Shown here piece after piece: positions 1 through 8,447 of a DNA stretch of 64,000 nt (its first letter is position 1; each line of letters begins with the position of its first letter). The notes below the pieces were generated by a model. The model did no database searches, was not told the origin of the DNA, and saw only the letters and a list, made by a program, of their open reading frames with translations. Source of the DNA: CAXTPV01 sp965276715 (lineage in GTDB: Bacteria; Pseudomonadota; Alphaproteobacteria; Acetobacterales; Acetobacteraceae); assembly GCA_965276715.1 (NCBI GenBank), contig OZ255622.1, forward strand, positions 3,038,001 to 3,102,000, written 5' to 3'. Both the position numbers and the translations under genes were made by a program.

Positions 1-34
1 TCGGCGGTCATCGGCTCAAACCTTCGTCCACGAC

Positions 35-215
35 GGTGCCGCCCGCGAGGGCGGTGAAAAGGGAATGCGGTTCGATGCCGCGGCTGCCCCCGCAACTGTA
101 GGCGAAGAGCGCGTCACCGACACGCCACTGGGTCACTCCGCAAGGACGGCTCCGGGAAGGCCGGTGGCGCCGCCGGACATCACCGGCGCTTCGCGAGCCA
201 GGAGACCTGCCGTCC
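35..215 (+). promoter_or_regulatory. Adenosylcobalamin (B12) riboswitch
   Basis: The leader carries the conserved cobalamin-riboswitch blocks in the right order: GGTGCC at 35, a GGTGAAAAGGGAA block from about 52, the B12 box GCCCCCGCAACTGTAGGCG near 86-105, GCCACTGGG near 124, GGGAAGGCCGG near 152, and the closing AGCCAGGAGACCTGCC ending near 212. About 100 bases follow before the first start codon at 318. By family knowledge it represses expression when adenosylcobalamin is plentiful. It sits in front of the DUF1636-cobW-cobN run and probably controls the whole co-directional cluster. The promoter probably lies before the window. Confidence 0.95.
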
Positions 216-317
216 GCGTTGGGACCGAGCGACCGGGCGGGGTGCCCCGGTGCGTGCTCCCGCATCAGCCCGCTGGGTCCGGGGGGATGCGGGCGGTCGT
301 GCATCCGCGAGGACCGC

Positions 318-662
318 ATGAGACCCGTTCTGCATGTCTGCATCACCTGCCGGATGGGGCGGGAACTGGGCGAAGGCGAACGCCCGCCGGGCCTCGATCT
401 CTACGATGCCGCGTGCGCACGCGGCGTCGACGTCGCCGAGGTGAGGCCCGTCAAGTGCCTCGCCGCCTGCGCCCGCGGCTGCACCGCGGCAATCGAGAGC
501 CCCGGCAAATGGACGACCTTGCTGGGCGGCCTCGGATCCGGCATCGCCGACGATCTGATCCACTATGCGTCCGTCTACGCCGCATCGGCGTCGGGCGCGG
601 TGCTGCCCTCGCAGCGCGCCGAAAGCCTCCGCCAGGCGATCATCGGACGGATCCCCGGATGA
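318..662 (+). CDS. DUF1636 family cysteine-rich protein
   Basis: A 114-residue protein with a CxxC pair at residues 8 and 11 and a second cluster of cysteines at 47, 51 and 55 (KCLAACARGC), the pattern of DUF1636 proteins. These look like small thioredoxin-fold metal or Fe-S proteins and are often found beside cobW and B12 riboswitches; their biochemical role is not established. The ATG at 318 was chosen because it gives the usual short family N-terminus; the frame stays open upstream but would run into the riboswitch. The stop overlaps the cobW start (ATGA at 659-662), implying translational coupling. A role in cobalt handling is inferred from context only. Confidence 0.85.
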   Translation: MRPVLHVCITCRMGRELGEGERPPGLDLYDAACARGVDVAEVRPVKCLAACARGCTAAIESPGKWTTLLGGLGSGIADDLIHYASVYAASASGAVLPSQRAESLRQAIIGRIPG

Positions 663-1714
663 GCGCCCGCATTCCCGTTACGATGAAGGCGCGGATTCCC
701 GCGACCATCGTCAGCGGCTTCCTCGGCGCCGGCAAGACCAGCCTGGTGCGCCATCTGCTCGCCCACGCCGACGGCCGCCGCCTCGCCATCATCGTCAACG
801 AATTCGGCTCCCTGGGCATCGACGGCGCCACGCTGCGCGACTGCGGCATTCCCGGCTGCGACGACGTGGTCGAACTCGCCAATGGCTGCCTCTGCTGCAC
901 CGTCGCCGACGAGTTCCTGCCGGCGATGCTCGCCCTGCTCGACCGCCCGAGCCCGCCCGACCACATCGTCATCGAGACGTCCGGGCTCGCACTGCCAAAG
1001 CCGCTGATCAAGGCGTTCGGCTGGCCCGAGGTGCGCGCCCGGGTGACGGTGGACGGCGTGATCACGGTCGTCGACGCGCCGGCGGTGCGGGCGGGCCGGT
1101 TCGCCGACGATCCCGACGCGGTCGCGGCCGCGCGCGCGGCCGATCCTTCGCTCGATCACGACAACCCGCTCGCCGAAGTGTTCGAGGACCAGCTCGCCGC
1201 CGCCGACCTGGTGGTGCTGAACAAGGCCGACCTTCTGGCCGATCCCGCGTCGCTGTCGCGCGAGCTCGCCGCCCGGTTGCGCCCGGGCGTGCGTGTCATC
1301 CAGGCCGCCTTCGGCCAGGTTCCGGCCGCCGCCCTGCTCGGGATCGGGGCCGGCGCCGAGAACGATCTCGACGCGCGGCCGTCCTGTCACGACGCGGCGG
1401 ACCTCGCGCACGAGCACGACGACTTCACGTCGTTCGTGGTCGACCTGCCGGAAATCGCCGACGCGGACGACCTGCTCGCGCATCTCGCGCGCGCGATCGC
1501 GGCGCACGACATCCTGCGCGTCAAGGGCTTCGTCGCCGTCCGCGGCAAGCAGCGCTGGCTGGACGTCCAGGGCGTGGGGCCGCGCCTGCGCCGCGAGTTC
1601 GGGCGCCCGTTCACCCCGGACGAGAGGCGGTCCGGCAAGCTGGTGGTGATCGGCCGCGCGGGTCTCGACCAGGCGGCCGTCGCCGGCATGATCGTCCAGC
1701 GCGAGACGGCCTGA
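659..1714 (+). CDS. cobW: Cobalamin biosynthesis GTPase CobW
   Basis: A 351-residue G3E-family P-loop GTPase. The Walker A motif SGFLGAGKTS is at residues 19-28, the metal-binding CLCC motif at 77-80, and an NKAD nucleotide-specificity motif at about 188; a CobW C-terminal domain follows. Family members act as metallochaperones, here presumably delivering Co2+ to the CobN cobaltochelatase encoded immediately downstream. The start overlaps the DUF1636 stop, and one base separates its stop from the cobN start. An alternative in-frame ATG lies at 683. The gene is expected to be under the B12 riboswitch. Confidence 0.95.
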   Translation: MSARIPVTMKARIPATIVSGFLGAGKTSLVRHLLAHADGRRLAIIVNEFGSLGIDGATLRDCGIPGCDDVVELANGCLCCTVADEFLPAMLALLDRPSPPDHIVIETSGLALPKPLIKAFGWPEVRARVTVDGVITVVDAPAVRAGRFADDPDAVAAARAADPSLDHDNPLAEVFEDQLAAADLVVLNKADLLADPASLSRELAARLRPGVRVIQAAFGQVPAAALLGIGAGAENDLDARPSCHDAADLAHEHDDFTSFVVDLPEIADADDLLAHLARAIAAHDILRVKGFVAVRGKQRWLDVQGVGPRLRREFGRPFTPDERRSGKLVVIGRAGLDQAAVAGMIVQRETA

Positions 1715-1715
1715 G

Positions 1716-4700
1716 ATGCACCTGCTCGTCAGGGAGCGCACTTCGCTCGACGAGACGAGCCCGGCCGAGGATCTGGGCCTCCCGCCCGCCGACCTGGTGT
1801 TCCTGTCGTTCTCGGACAGCGATCTCGCCTCGGTCGGCCGGGCACCGCGCCCGCCGGGATCGAGCGTCCATGCGGTCGCACTCGCCCGGCTGATCCACCC
1901 GATGTCGGTCGATCTGTTCGTTGAGCGCACGGTGCCCGGCTCGGGCGTGGTGGTGGTCCGGTTGCTCGGCGGCCTCGACTATTGGCGCTATGGCGCCGAG
2001 GAGCTGGCCGCCGCCTGCCGGCGTGAAGCGGTCCCGCTCGCGATGGTGGCCGGCGACCGGCGTGACGACGAGCGGCTCGCCGCGTTGTCGACCGTGGGCC
2101 CAGGTCCGCTCGCGCGCCTCGACGCGATGCTGCGCGAGGGCGGCCCGGCGAACGCGGCGCGCGCGGTGCGGCTCGCGCTCGCGATCGGCGGCCGGATCGC
2201 CGACGACGGCGCGGCCGCCGACCCGCTGCCTGCGTTCGGCGCCTACGAGTTCGGCGCCACGCCATCGCCCTGCGTCGGCCGGGCGGCGATCGTCCTCTAC
2301 CGGTCGCACCTCCTGGCCGATGACGTGGCGCCGCACGCGGCCCTCGCGCGCGCGCTCGCGGCGCGCGGCCTCGAGACCCGCGCCTGGTTCGTCGACAGCC
2401 CGCGCAACCCGTCGAGCGCCGCCCTGCTCGCCGACGCCCTGCGCGCCTATGCGCCTCACGTAGTGCTGAACGCGACCGCCTTCTCGGCCCGCGGGTCCGC
2501 CGGCGCGCCGCTCGAGGCCCCCGGGGTCCCGGTGCTGCAACTGGTGCTGGCCGGCAGCGACCGCGCCGGTTGGGAGGCCTCGAGCCGCGGCCTGTCGCCG
2601 CAGGATCTGGCGATGCAGGTGGTGCTGCCGGAACTCGACGGACGGCTGCTCACCACCGCGATCGGCTGCAAGGCCGAGCAGCACGGCGTCCGGCGCAGCG
2701 TGCCGCTCGACGCGGGCGTCGCACTCGCTGCCGACCGGGCCGCGGGCTGGGTTCGCCTCGCGACCACGGCCCCCGCGCGCCGGCGCATCGCGATCGTGCT
2801 GTCGGACTATCCGGGCGCATCGGGGGCCACGCACGCCGTCGGCCACGCGGTCGGGCTCGACAGCCTCGCGAGCCTCGCCGCGATCCTCGGATGGCTGCGC
2901 GAGACGGGTTACGACCTGGGCGGCCTGCCGCTGCCGTCGGCCGCCGGCCTGACCGACGCGCTGCTCGCCTCGCGCCGTCGGCTGGTCCGCTTCGGCCGCG
3001 TCGTGGTGGCCGTGCAGCCCGACCGCGGCGGCGCCTATCATGATCCGGACGCGTCGCCGTCGCGGACCTACGCCGCCTTCCACCGCTGGCTGCGCGCCCG
3101 CGTCGACGCGGTGGTGCATCTCGGCACGCACGGCACGCTCGAATGGCTGCCGGGCAAGGCGGTCGCCCTGTCCGGGACCTGCTGGCCCGTGGCGCTGCTG
3201 CGCGGCCTGCCGGTGATCTATCCGTTCATCGTCAACAATCCCGGCGAGGCGGCGGTCGCCAAACGCCGGCTCGGCGCGGTCACGATCGGGCACCTGACGC
3301 CGCCGCTGATCGCGGCCGGATTGTCGGGCGAGGCGCGCGCGGTCGAGCGGCTGATCGACGAGTTCGCCGCCTGCGATGGAATGGACCGGCGCCGCGCCGC
3401 GATGCTGCGCGCCGACATCCTCGAGCGCGCCGCGTCCTCCGGACTGCTGGCCGAGGCCGGCGCCGGCGAGGACGGGCTCGCCACGCTGGACGCCTATCTG
3501 TGCGACGTGAAGGAATTGCGGATCGCGGACGGCTTGCACGTGTTCGGCCATCCGCCGGCCGGACGCGCGGCCCTTCTCGAAGCGGTCGGGCTCGCGCACG
3601 CGGCGTCCCTCGACGCCTCGGCCGGATGCGAACGCGTGTCGCTGCTCGCGGCGCTGGACGGCCGGTTCGTCGAACCCGGACCCGCCGGCGCGCCGAGCCG
3701 CGGGCGCGCCGACGTGCTGCCGACGGGGCGGAACCTCGCCGGCATCGACCCGCGCTCGATCCCGACGCCGAGCGCCGTGCGGCTCGCCGCGCGCACGGCC
3801 GACGCCCTGCTCGCCCGGCATCTGCAGGAGACCGGCGAGCCGCTGGGCCGGCTGGTGCTCGATCTGTGGGGGAGTGCCAGCCTGCGCACGGGCGGCGAGG
3901 ACCTGGCGCTGGCGCTGGTGCTGATGGGCGCCGAGCCGGTCTGGGACGAGGCTGGCCGGCTGAGTGCGGTCGAGATCCTGCCGCCGGCGCTGCTCGACCG
4001 GCCGCGCGTCGACGTGACGCTGCGCGTCTCGGGCCTGTTCCGCGACGCGTTCGCGGGCCAGATCGCGCTGTTCGACCAGACGGCGCGGAGGCTGGCGGGT
4101 GCGGCGCGAATCTTCGGACCGGCGCCCGGTTGTTTCGGAACCGGGGATGACTGGCTTGCCGCCTCCGGCTTCGCGTATGGCGCGGAGGACGGCATCCCGG
4201 CGGCCGGCGCGCTCGCCGCCCTGACCCGAGCCGCCGACGCGTTCGTCCATCAGCAGGACCACCACGAGACCGACATCCTCGACGGGCCCGACCACGCGGC
4301 GCACGAGGGCGGCTTCGCGCGCGCAGCCGCCTCGCTCGGGAACGCGCCGGCGCTCTACCACATCGACATCGCGGACGCGCCGCGCGTGCGGCTTGTCGCC
4401 GACGAGATCAAGCGCGTCGTGCGCGGCCGGCTCGCCAACCCGGTCTGGCTCGCCGGCATGCGCCGGCACGGCTATCGCGGCGCGTCGGAGATGGCGCGCG
4501 GGATAGAGGCGCTGGCGGACTTCGCGCGCTCGCTGCCCGACCGGTTCGACGCGCAATTCGACCTCGCGGTGGCGGCGCTGCTCAACGACGAGGAAAATCT
4601 CGCCTTCCTGGCGTCCGCCAACGACGAAGCCCTGGCCGCGATCAAGCGCACGCTCGCCGCGATGCGCGACGAGGATCTCTGGCGATCGCGGCGCAACGAC

Positions 4701-4721
4701 GCAGGCGTGCTGACCCGATGA
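1716..4721 (+). CDS. cobN: Cobaltochelatase large subunit CobN
   Basis: A 1001-residue protein of the CobN/magnesium-chelatase H family, the porphyrinoid-binding subunit of the ATP-dependent cobaltochelatase that inserts Co2+ into hydrogenobyrinic acid a,c-diamide. It is somewhat shorter than many CobN proteins (about 1100-1280 residues) but has a normal start and runs to a normal-looking end. Its partner subunits CobS and CobT (the AAA motor) are not in this window. Spacing to cobW is one base, and its stop overlaps the cobG start as ATGA (4718-4721). Presence of CobN points to the aerobic, late-cobalt-insertion route. Confidence 0.95.
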   Translation: MHLLVRERTSLDETSPAEDLGLPPADLVFLSFSDSDLASVGRAPRPPGSSVHAVALARLIHPMSVDLFVERTVPGSGVVVVRLLGGLDYWRYGAEELAAACRREAVPLAMVAGDRRDDERLAALSTVGPGPLARLDAMLREGGPANAARAVRLALAIGGRIADDGAAADPLPAFGAYEFGATPSPCVGRAAIVLYRSHLLADDVAPHAALARALAARGLETRAWFVDSPRNPSSAALLADALRAYAPHVVLNATAFSARGSAGAPLEAPGVPVLQLVLAGSDRAGWEASSRGLSPQDLAMQVVLPELDGRLLTTAIGCKAEQHGVRRSVPLDAGVALAADRAAGWVRLATTAPARRRIAIVLSDYPGASGATHAVGHAVGLDSLASLAAILGWLRETGYDLGGLPLPSAAGLTDALLASRRRLVRFGRVVVAVQPDRGGAYHDPDASPSRTYAAFHRWLRARVDAVVHLGTHGTLEWLPGKAVALSGTCWPVALLRGLPVIYPFIVNNPGEAAVAKRRLGAVTIGHLTPPLIAAGLSGEARAVERLIDEFAACDGMDRRRAAMLRADILERAASSGLLAEAGAGEDGLATLDAYLCDVKELRIADGLHVFGHPPAGRAALLEAVGLAHAASLDASAGCERVSLLAALDGRFVEPGPAGAPSRGRADVLPTGRNLAGIDPRSIPTPSAVRLAARTADALLARHLQETGEPLGRLVLDLWGSASLRTGGEDLALALVLMGAEPVWDEAGRLSAVEILPPALLDRPRVDVTLRVSGLFRDAFAGQIALFDQTARRLAGAARIFGPAPGCFGTGDDWLAASGFAYGAEDGIPAAGALAALTRAADAFVHQQDHHETDILDGPDHAAHEGGFARAAASLGNAPALYHIDIADAPRVRLVADEIKRVVRGRLANPVWLAGMRRHGYRGASEMARGIEALADFARSLPDRFDAQFDLAVAALLNDEENLAFLASANDEALAAIKRTLAAMRDEDLWRSRRNDAGVLTR

Positions 4722-5629
4722 CCGTGCGCGGCTGGTGCCCCGGACTGCACGACCCGATGATGTCGGGCGACGGGCTGCTCGCCCGGGTCAGGCCCAGGTT
4801 CGGCCGGCTGACGACGGACCAGGCGATCGCGCTCGACGCGCTGTCCACGTCGTGCGGCAACGGCATCATCGAGATCACGTCGCGCGGCAACCTGCAGGTG
4901 CGCGGACTGCACACGCACGCACGCTTCGTGGACGGCGCGTGCGAAGCCGGCCTCGGCGAGCGCGATCCGGTGCGCGAGCGAAGGCGGCGGGTGGTGGCGG
5001 CGCCGTTCGCCGACGAGCGTCTAGTCGGTTGGCTGGAACAGGCACTGATGGAGACCGCCGCACTCGACGGCCTCCCGCCCAAGTTCACGTTCCGCGTCGA
5101 CGGCGGTCCGGTCCCGATCACGGGCATACCGGCCGATGTCGTCGTCTCGCAAGACGGAGACACGATCAATGTGCGGTACTCCGGGCGGGCGCGTGCGCAA
5201 ATCAAGGGACCGATCGGCCGCGTGCCGGGCGTGGATGCGATCGCGCTCGCACCGAAGTTCGGCCAGTTCGGCCCGGGCGAACTGGCAGCGCTGGCCACGC
5301 GAGCGGGCACGGATCTGCGGATCACCCCGTTCCGCTCTATGATCGTGCAAGGCGTAGCGGATGGCTTTGCGGACGGCCTCAATCTGATCGCTGATCCTGA
5401 CGATCCGCACTTGCGGATCGTCGCCTGTGTTGGCGCACCCAGATGCAAGTCGGGATTGGGACCGGCCCGCGAAGTCGCGGAGCAGTTTCTTGATCGTTTG
5501 CCGCCGCTTGGCGTTTTGCACATCAGCGGCTGCGAGAAGCGCTGTGCTTTCCAGGGCGAAGCCCTTGTCATCATCCCGGGGTCTGGGGCCGCCGGCCCCA
5601 GCGGGTCCAGGGCAGAGCCCTGGCCTTGA
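4718..5629 (+). CDS. cobG: Precorrin-3B synthase CobG, C-terminus replaced by a repeat
   Basis: The 303-residue protein belongs to the nitrite/sulfite-reductase-like CobG family, which uses O2 to hydroxylate precorrin-3A and form the gamma-lactone. The four cysteine ligands of the Fe-S/heme-type centre are present as C237-x5-C243 and C272-x3-C276. Soon after, at about residue 286, the native sequence stops and is replaced by about 18 residues (Gly/Ser/Pro-rich, ending AEPWP) encoded by a palindromic repeat at 5576-5630, which also supplies the stop. Family members are normally about 390-460 residues, so a C-terminal segment appears to be missing. Whether the enzyme still works is unknown. Confidence 0.88.
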   Translation: MTVRGWCPGLHDPMMSGDGLLARVRPRFGRLTTDQAIALDALSTSCGNGIIEITSRGNLQVRGLHTHARFVDGACEAGLGERDPVRERRRRVVAAPFADERLVGWLEQALMETAALDGLPPKFTFRVDGGPVPITGIPADVVVSQDGDTINVRYSGRARAQIKGPIGRVPGVDAIALAPKFGQFGPGELAALATRAGTDLRITPFRSMIVQGVADGFADGLNLIADPDDPHLRIVACVGAPRCKSGLGPAREVAEQFLDRLPPLGVLHISGCEKRCAFQGEALVIIPGSGAAGPSGSRAEPWP

Positions 5630-5630
5630 C
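5576..5630. repeat. Palindromic repeat pair at the cobG/cobH junction
   Basis: Two adjacent hairpins are visible: CTGGGGCC-gcc-GGCCCCAG at 5583-5601 and CCAGGGC-aga-GCCCTGG at 5607-5623. Near-identical units occur at 11783-11867 and 61396-61529. This copy lies inside coding sequence: it gives cobG its last residues and TGA stop (5627-5629) and gives cobH its TTG start (5626-5628). Confidence 0.85.
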
Positions 5631-6231
5631 CCGCGCATGGATCCACGAAGCCGACGCGATCTACGAGCGCTCCTTCACGATCATCAGATCGGAGGCGGAC
5701 CTCGCAGGTCTCGACCCGATCGAGGAGCGATGCGCGGTCCGCGTCATCCATGCGTGCGGCATGATCGACGTGGTGCATGACCTCCGCTTCACCGGAGGCT
5801 TCGCCGCAAATGCCAGGGCCGCGCTGCGAGCGGGCGCGCCGATCCTGTGCGACAGCCGGATGGTGGCGGAGGGCATCACCCGCCATCGCCTGCCGGCGGG
5901 AAACGAGGTGGTGTGCACGTTGGGAACCGCACCGATCGCGGGCACGACCCGTTCGGCCGCCGCTCTCGAGGCGTGGCGACCGATGCTCGCCGGCTGCGTG
6001 GTCGCGATCGGCAACGCGCCGACGGCGTTGTTCCGGCTGCTGGAGATGCTCGACGAGGGCGCCCAGCATCCGGCGGCGGTGATCGGGATGCCGGTCGGGT
6101 TCGTGGGTGCCGCCGAAAGCAAGGAGGCGTTGCTGGACGCCGGGTTGCCGGCCTGCGTGGTGCGCGGCAGGCGCGGCGGCAGCGCGATGGCGGTCGCCTG
6201 CGTCAACGCGCTGGCGAGCGACCAGGAATGA
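5626..6231 (+). CDS. cobH: Precorrin-8X methylmutase CobH
   Basis: A 201-residue CobH/CbiC-type protein that moves the C11 methyl group to C12, converting precorrin-8X to hydrogenobyrinic acid. Recognisable features are the N-terminal AIYERSFTIIRSEADL segment, the catalytic-histidine region RVIHACGMID, and the GNAPTALFRLLE and GMPVGFVGAAESK segments. The only in-frame start near the family N-terminus is TTG at 5626, which lies in the palindromic repeat and overlaps the cobG TGA by two bases. The stop overlaps the cobI ATG. Confidence 0.93.
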   Translation: MTRAWIHEADAIYERSFTIIRSEADLAGLDPIEERCAVRVIHACGMIDVVHDLRFTGGFAANARAALRAGAPILCDSRMVAEGITRHRLPAGNEVVCTLGTAPIAGTTRSAAALEAWRPMLAGCVVAIGNAPTALFRLLEMLDEGAQHPAAVIGMPVGFVGAAESKEALLDAGLPACVVRGRRGGSAMAVACVNALASDQE

Positions 6232-6956
6232 GCGGCGTGCTGCGGATCGTGGGCGTCGGACCGGGCGATCCCGAACTGGTCACGGTCAAGGCGGCCCGGC
6301 TGATCGCGGCGGCGTCCGCGATCGCGTATTTCGCCAAGCGCGGCTCGGCGGGGCATGCGCGCTCGATCGCCGCGCACTACATGCGGGCGTCCGTCGAGGA
6401 ATTGCGCCTCGAATACCCGTTCACGACGGAGCTTCCGGTCGCCGACCCGGCCTACCGGCGCGGCATCGACGATTTCCACGACACGGTGGCCGCCGGGATT
6501 GCCGCGCGATTGTCGGCGGGCGGCGAGATCGTGTTGCTGTGCGAGGGTGATCCGTTCTTCTTCGGATCGTCGATGCATCTGTTCGACCGGCTGTCGACGT
6601 GTTTCGCGGTCGAGGTGGTGCCGGGGATCAGCGCGATGAGCGGGGCGTGGAGCCAGGCGGCGCTGCCGATCGCGCATGGCGACGACGTGCTGTCGGTGCT
6701 GCCGGGAACGCTGGACGAGGCCTCGCTCGGGGCGCGGCTCGCGTCGAGCGACGCCGCGGTGGTGATGAAGGTGGGGCGGCATCTGCCGCGGATCCGCGCG
6801 GCGCTGACGGCGGCCGGCAAGCTGGACCGCGCGCTCTATGTCGAACGGGCGACGCAGTCGGGAACGCTGTCGGTGCCGCTCGCCGCGCGCGACGCGTCGC
6901 TCGCCGCGCCCTATTTCTCGCTTGTCCTGGTGCCCGGCCGCGAGCGGGCGCGGTGA
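6228..6956 (+). CDS. cobI: Precorrin-2 C20-methyltransferase CobI
   Basis: A 242-residue tetrapyrrole (SAM-dependent) methyltransferase that methylates precorrin-2 at C20 to give precorrin-3A. The N-terminal glycine loop IVGVGPGDPELVTVKAA, the CEGDPFFFGSS segment and the VPGISAMSGAW segment are typical of the CobI/CbiL branch. The ATG at 6228 overlaps the cobH stop and the TGA overlaps the GTG of cobJ, so the gene is embedded in a translationally coupled chain. Confidence 0.94.
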   Translation: MSGVLRIVGVGPGDPELVTVKAARLIAAASAIAYFAKRGSAGHARSIAAHYMRASVEELRLEYPFTTELPVADPAYRRGIDDFHDTVAAGIAARLSAGGEIVLLCEGDPFFFGSSMHLFDRLSTCFAVEVVPGISAMSGAWSQAALPIAHGDDVLSVLPGTLDEASLGARLASSDAAVVMKVGRHLPRIRAALTAAGKLDRALYVERATQSGTLSVPLAARDASLAAPYFSLVLVPGRERAR

Positions 6957-7705
6957 ACGGCTCGCTGCACGTGGTCGGACTGGGACCGGGCGGACCCGAA
7001 CACAGAACGCCGGCGGCCGAGGCGGCGCTGGCCGGCGCGGAGACGCTGCTGGGCTATGGAACCTATCTCGACCGGGTGGTTCCGCGGCCCGGACAGACGG
7101 TGCTGGCCACCGACAACCGCGAGGAGCTCGATCGCGCGCGGCATGCCCTGGGGCTCGCCGCCGCCGGCCGTCGTGTCGCGCTGGTGTCGGGCGGCGATCC
7201 CGGCGTGTTCGCGATGAGCTCCGCGGTGATGGAGGCGATCGAGCACGGGCCGACGGCCTGGCGGTCGGTCACGGTCGAGATCGTGCCCGGGGTGACGGCG
7301 ATGCTGGCGGCCGCGAGCAGGCTCGGCGCCCCGCTCGGCCATGATTTCTGTGCGATCTCGCTATCGGACAACCTCAAACCCTGGAGCCTGGTGCTGGCGC
7401 GCCTGCGGGCTGCGGCGTCGGCGGGGTTCTCGATCGCGCTCTATAATCCTTCCTCGAGGGCAAGGCCCTGGCAACTCGGAGAGGCGCTCGCGGCCTTGCG
7501 CGAGGTGCTGCCGGGCCCGGTTCCGGTGGCGTTCGTCACCGCGGCGCTGCGCGCGGACGAGCATGTGGTGGTCACCACGCTCGCGCACGCCGACCCGGGG
7601 CTTGCCGACATGCGCACGCTGGTCGTGATCGGAACCGAGGCATCGCGAATGATCGAGCGGCCGGGCATGCCACCGCTGTTCTACGCGCCGCGGTCGGCCT
7701 CGTGA
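6953..7705 (+). CDS. cobJ: Precorrin-3B C17-methyltransferase CobJ
   Basis: A 250-residue SAM-dependent corrin methyltransferase performing C17 methylation and ring contraction to precorrin-4. Motifs include VGLGPGGPEH near the N-terminus, SGGDPGVFAM, VPGVTAMLAAASRLGAPLG and the CobJ-specific SLSDNLKPW and ALYNPSSRARPWQL. The GTG start at 6953 overlaps the cobI TGA. The 3' end runs 25 bases into the 3' end of the convergently transcribed cobK. Confidence 0.95.
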   Translation: MNGSLHVVGLGPGGPEHRTPAAEAALAGAETLLGYGTYLDRVVPRPGQTVLATDNREELDRARHALGLAAAGRRVALVSGGDPGVFAMSSAVMEAIEHGPTAWRSVTVEIVPGVTAMLAAASRLGAPLGHDFCAISLSDNLKPWSLVLARLRAAASAGFSIALYNPSSRARPWQLGEALAALREVLPGPVPVAFVTAALRADEHVVVTTLAHADPGLADMRTLVVIGTEASRMIERPGMPPLFYAPRSAS

Positions 7706-8436
7706 CCGGTCCCGAGCCATTCGAGCGCCGCGGCCGCATCGGTGGCAAGCGAACAGTCCGGCTCGGCGGGGCGCGCCACCATCACGACCGGCAATCCGAG
7801 CGCGCGGGCAGCGTCGAGCTTGGCGCGGGTCGCCTCGCCGCCGGAATTCTTCGTCACCAGGATCTCGATGCGATGCTGCCGCAGCAGGTCGCATTCGTCC
7901 TCGAACCGATACGGACCGCGCGCGAGAATGGTCACGGCATGTGGTGGCAGCAGCCCCATCGGCGGATCGATGCTGCGCGCAAGGTAGTGGTGCCGTGGCG
8001 CGGCGTGAAACGGAGCGAGGTCGCCTCGGCCTACGGTGAGAAACACGCGCCGGCCGGCCGGCCCGAGCAGGAGGGCGGCCGAGCTCATGTCGGGAGCGTG
8101 GCGCCAGTCGTCGCCGGGCGCGGCGATCCACTCGGGGCGGCGCAGGCGCAGCAACCCGATCCCGGCCAGGCGGGCGGCATGATGGGCGTTCCCGGTGATC
8201 CGGGCGGCGAACGGATGGGTCGCATCCACGAGGCGGTCGATCGCGTGATCGGCGAGATAGGCGGCAAGCCCGGCGGCACCACCGAAGCCGCCGATCCGGC
8301 GTGGAATCGGCGAGGGCGCCGGCCGCGCGGTGACGCCGGCCAGCGACAGCGTCGCCGCGAAGCGGCCATCCGCCGCGAGCACGGCCGCCAGAGACGCGGC
8401 TTCGGTGGTGCCGCCGAGGATCAGGACACGCAGCAG
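7681..8436 (-). CDS. cobK: Precorrin-6A reductase CobK
   Basis: The frame encodes a CobK/CbiJ family reductase that uses NADPH to reduce precorrin-6A to precorrin-6B. It has the N-terminal Rossmann segment LRVLILGGTTEA, the DATHPFAARITGNA motif and the C-terminal TKNSGG segment. No ATG, GTG or TTG precedes the Rossmann strand; the first usable codon is CTG at 8436, seven bases after a GGAG, with a second CTG next to it. A GTG at 8382 would delete the nucleotide-binding strand and is unlikely. The gene is opposite in strand to the rest of the pathway, 11 bases from the divergent cobL start, and overlaps cobJ tail-to-tail. Confidence 0.88.
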   Translation of the reverse strand: MLRVLILGGTTEAASLAAVLAADGRFAATLSLAGVTARPAPSPIPRRIGGFGGAAGLAAYLADHAIDRLVDATHPFAARITGNAHHAARLAGIGLLRLRRPEWIAAPGDDWRHAPDMSSAALLLGPAGRRVFLTVGRGDLAPFHAAPRHHYLARSIDPPMGLLPPHAVTILARGPYRFEDECDLLRQHRIEILVTKNSGGEATRAKLDAARALGLPVVMVARPAEPDCSLATDAAAALEWLGTGHEADRGA

Positions 8437-8447
8437 GGCCGGGCTCC

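Noticed and set aside
1611..4556. A 981-codon minus-strand frame opposite cobN
   Set aside because: Low-complexity Arg/Ala/Gly translation with no motif, antisense to a clear cobN.
7440..7475. CTCGAGGGCAAGGCCCTGGC resembling the CCAGGGC hairpin family within cobJ
   Set aside because: The protein reads through with normal CobJ residues (SSRARPWQLGEAL), so this is ordinary coding sequence and not an inserted repeat.
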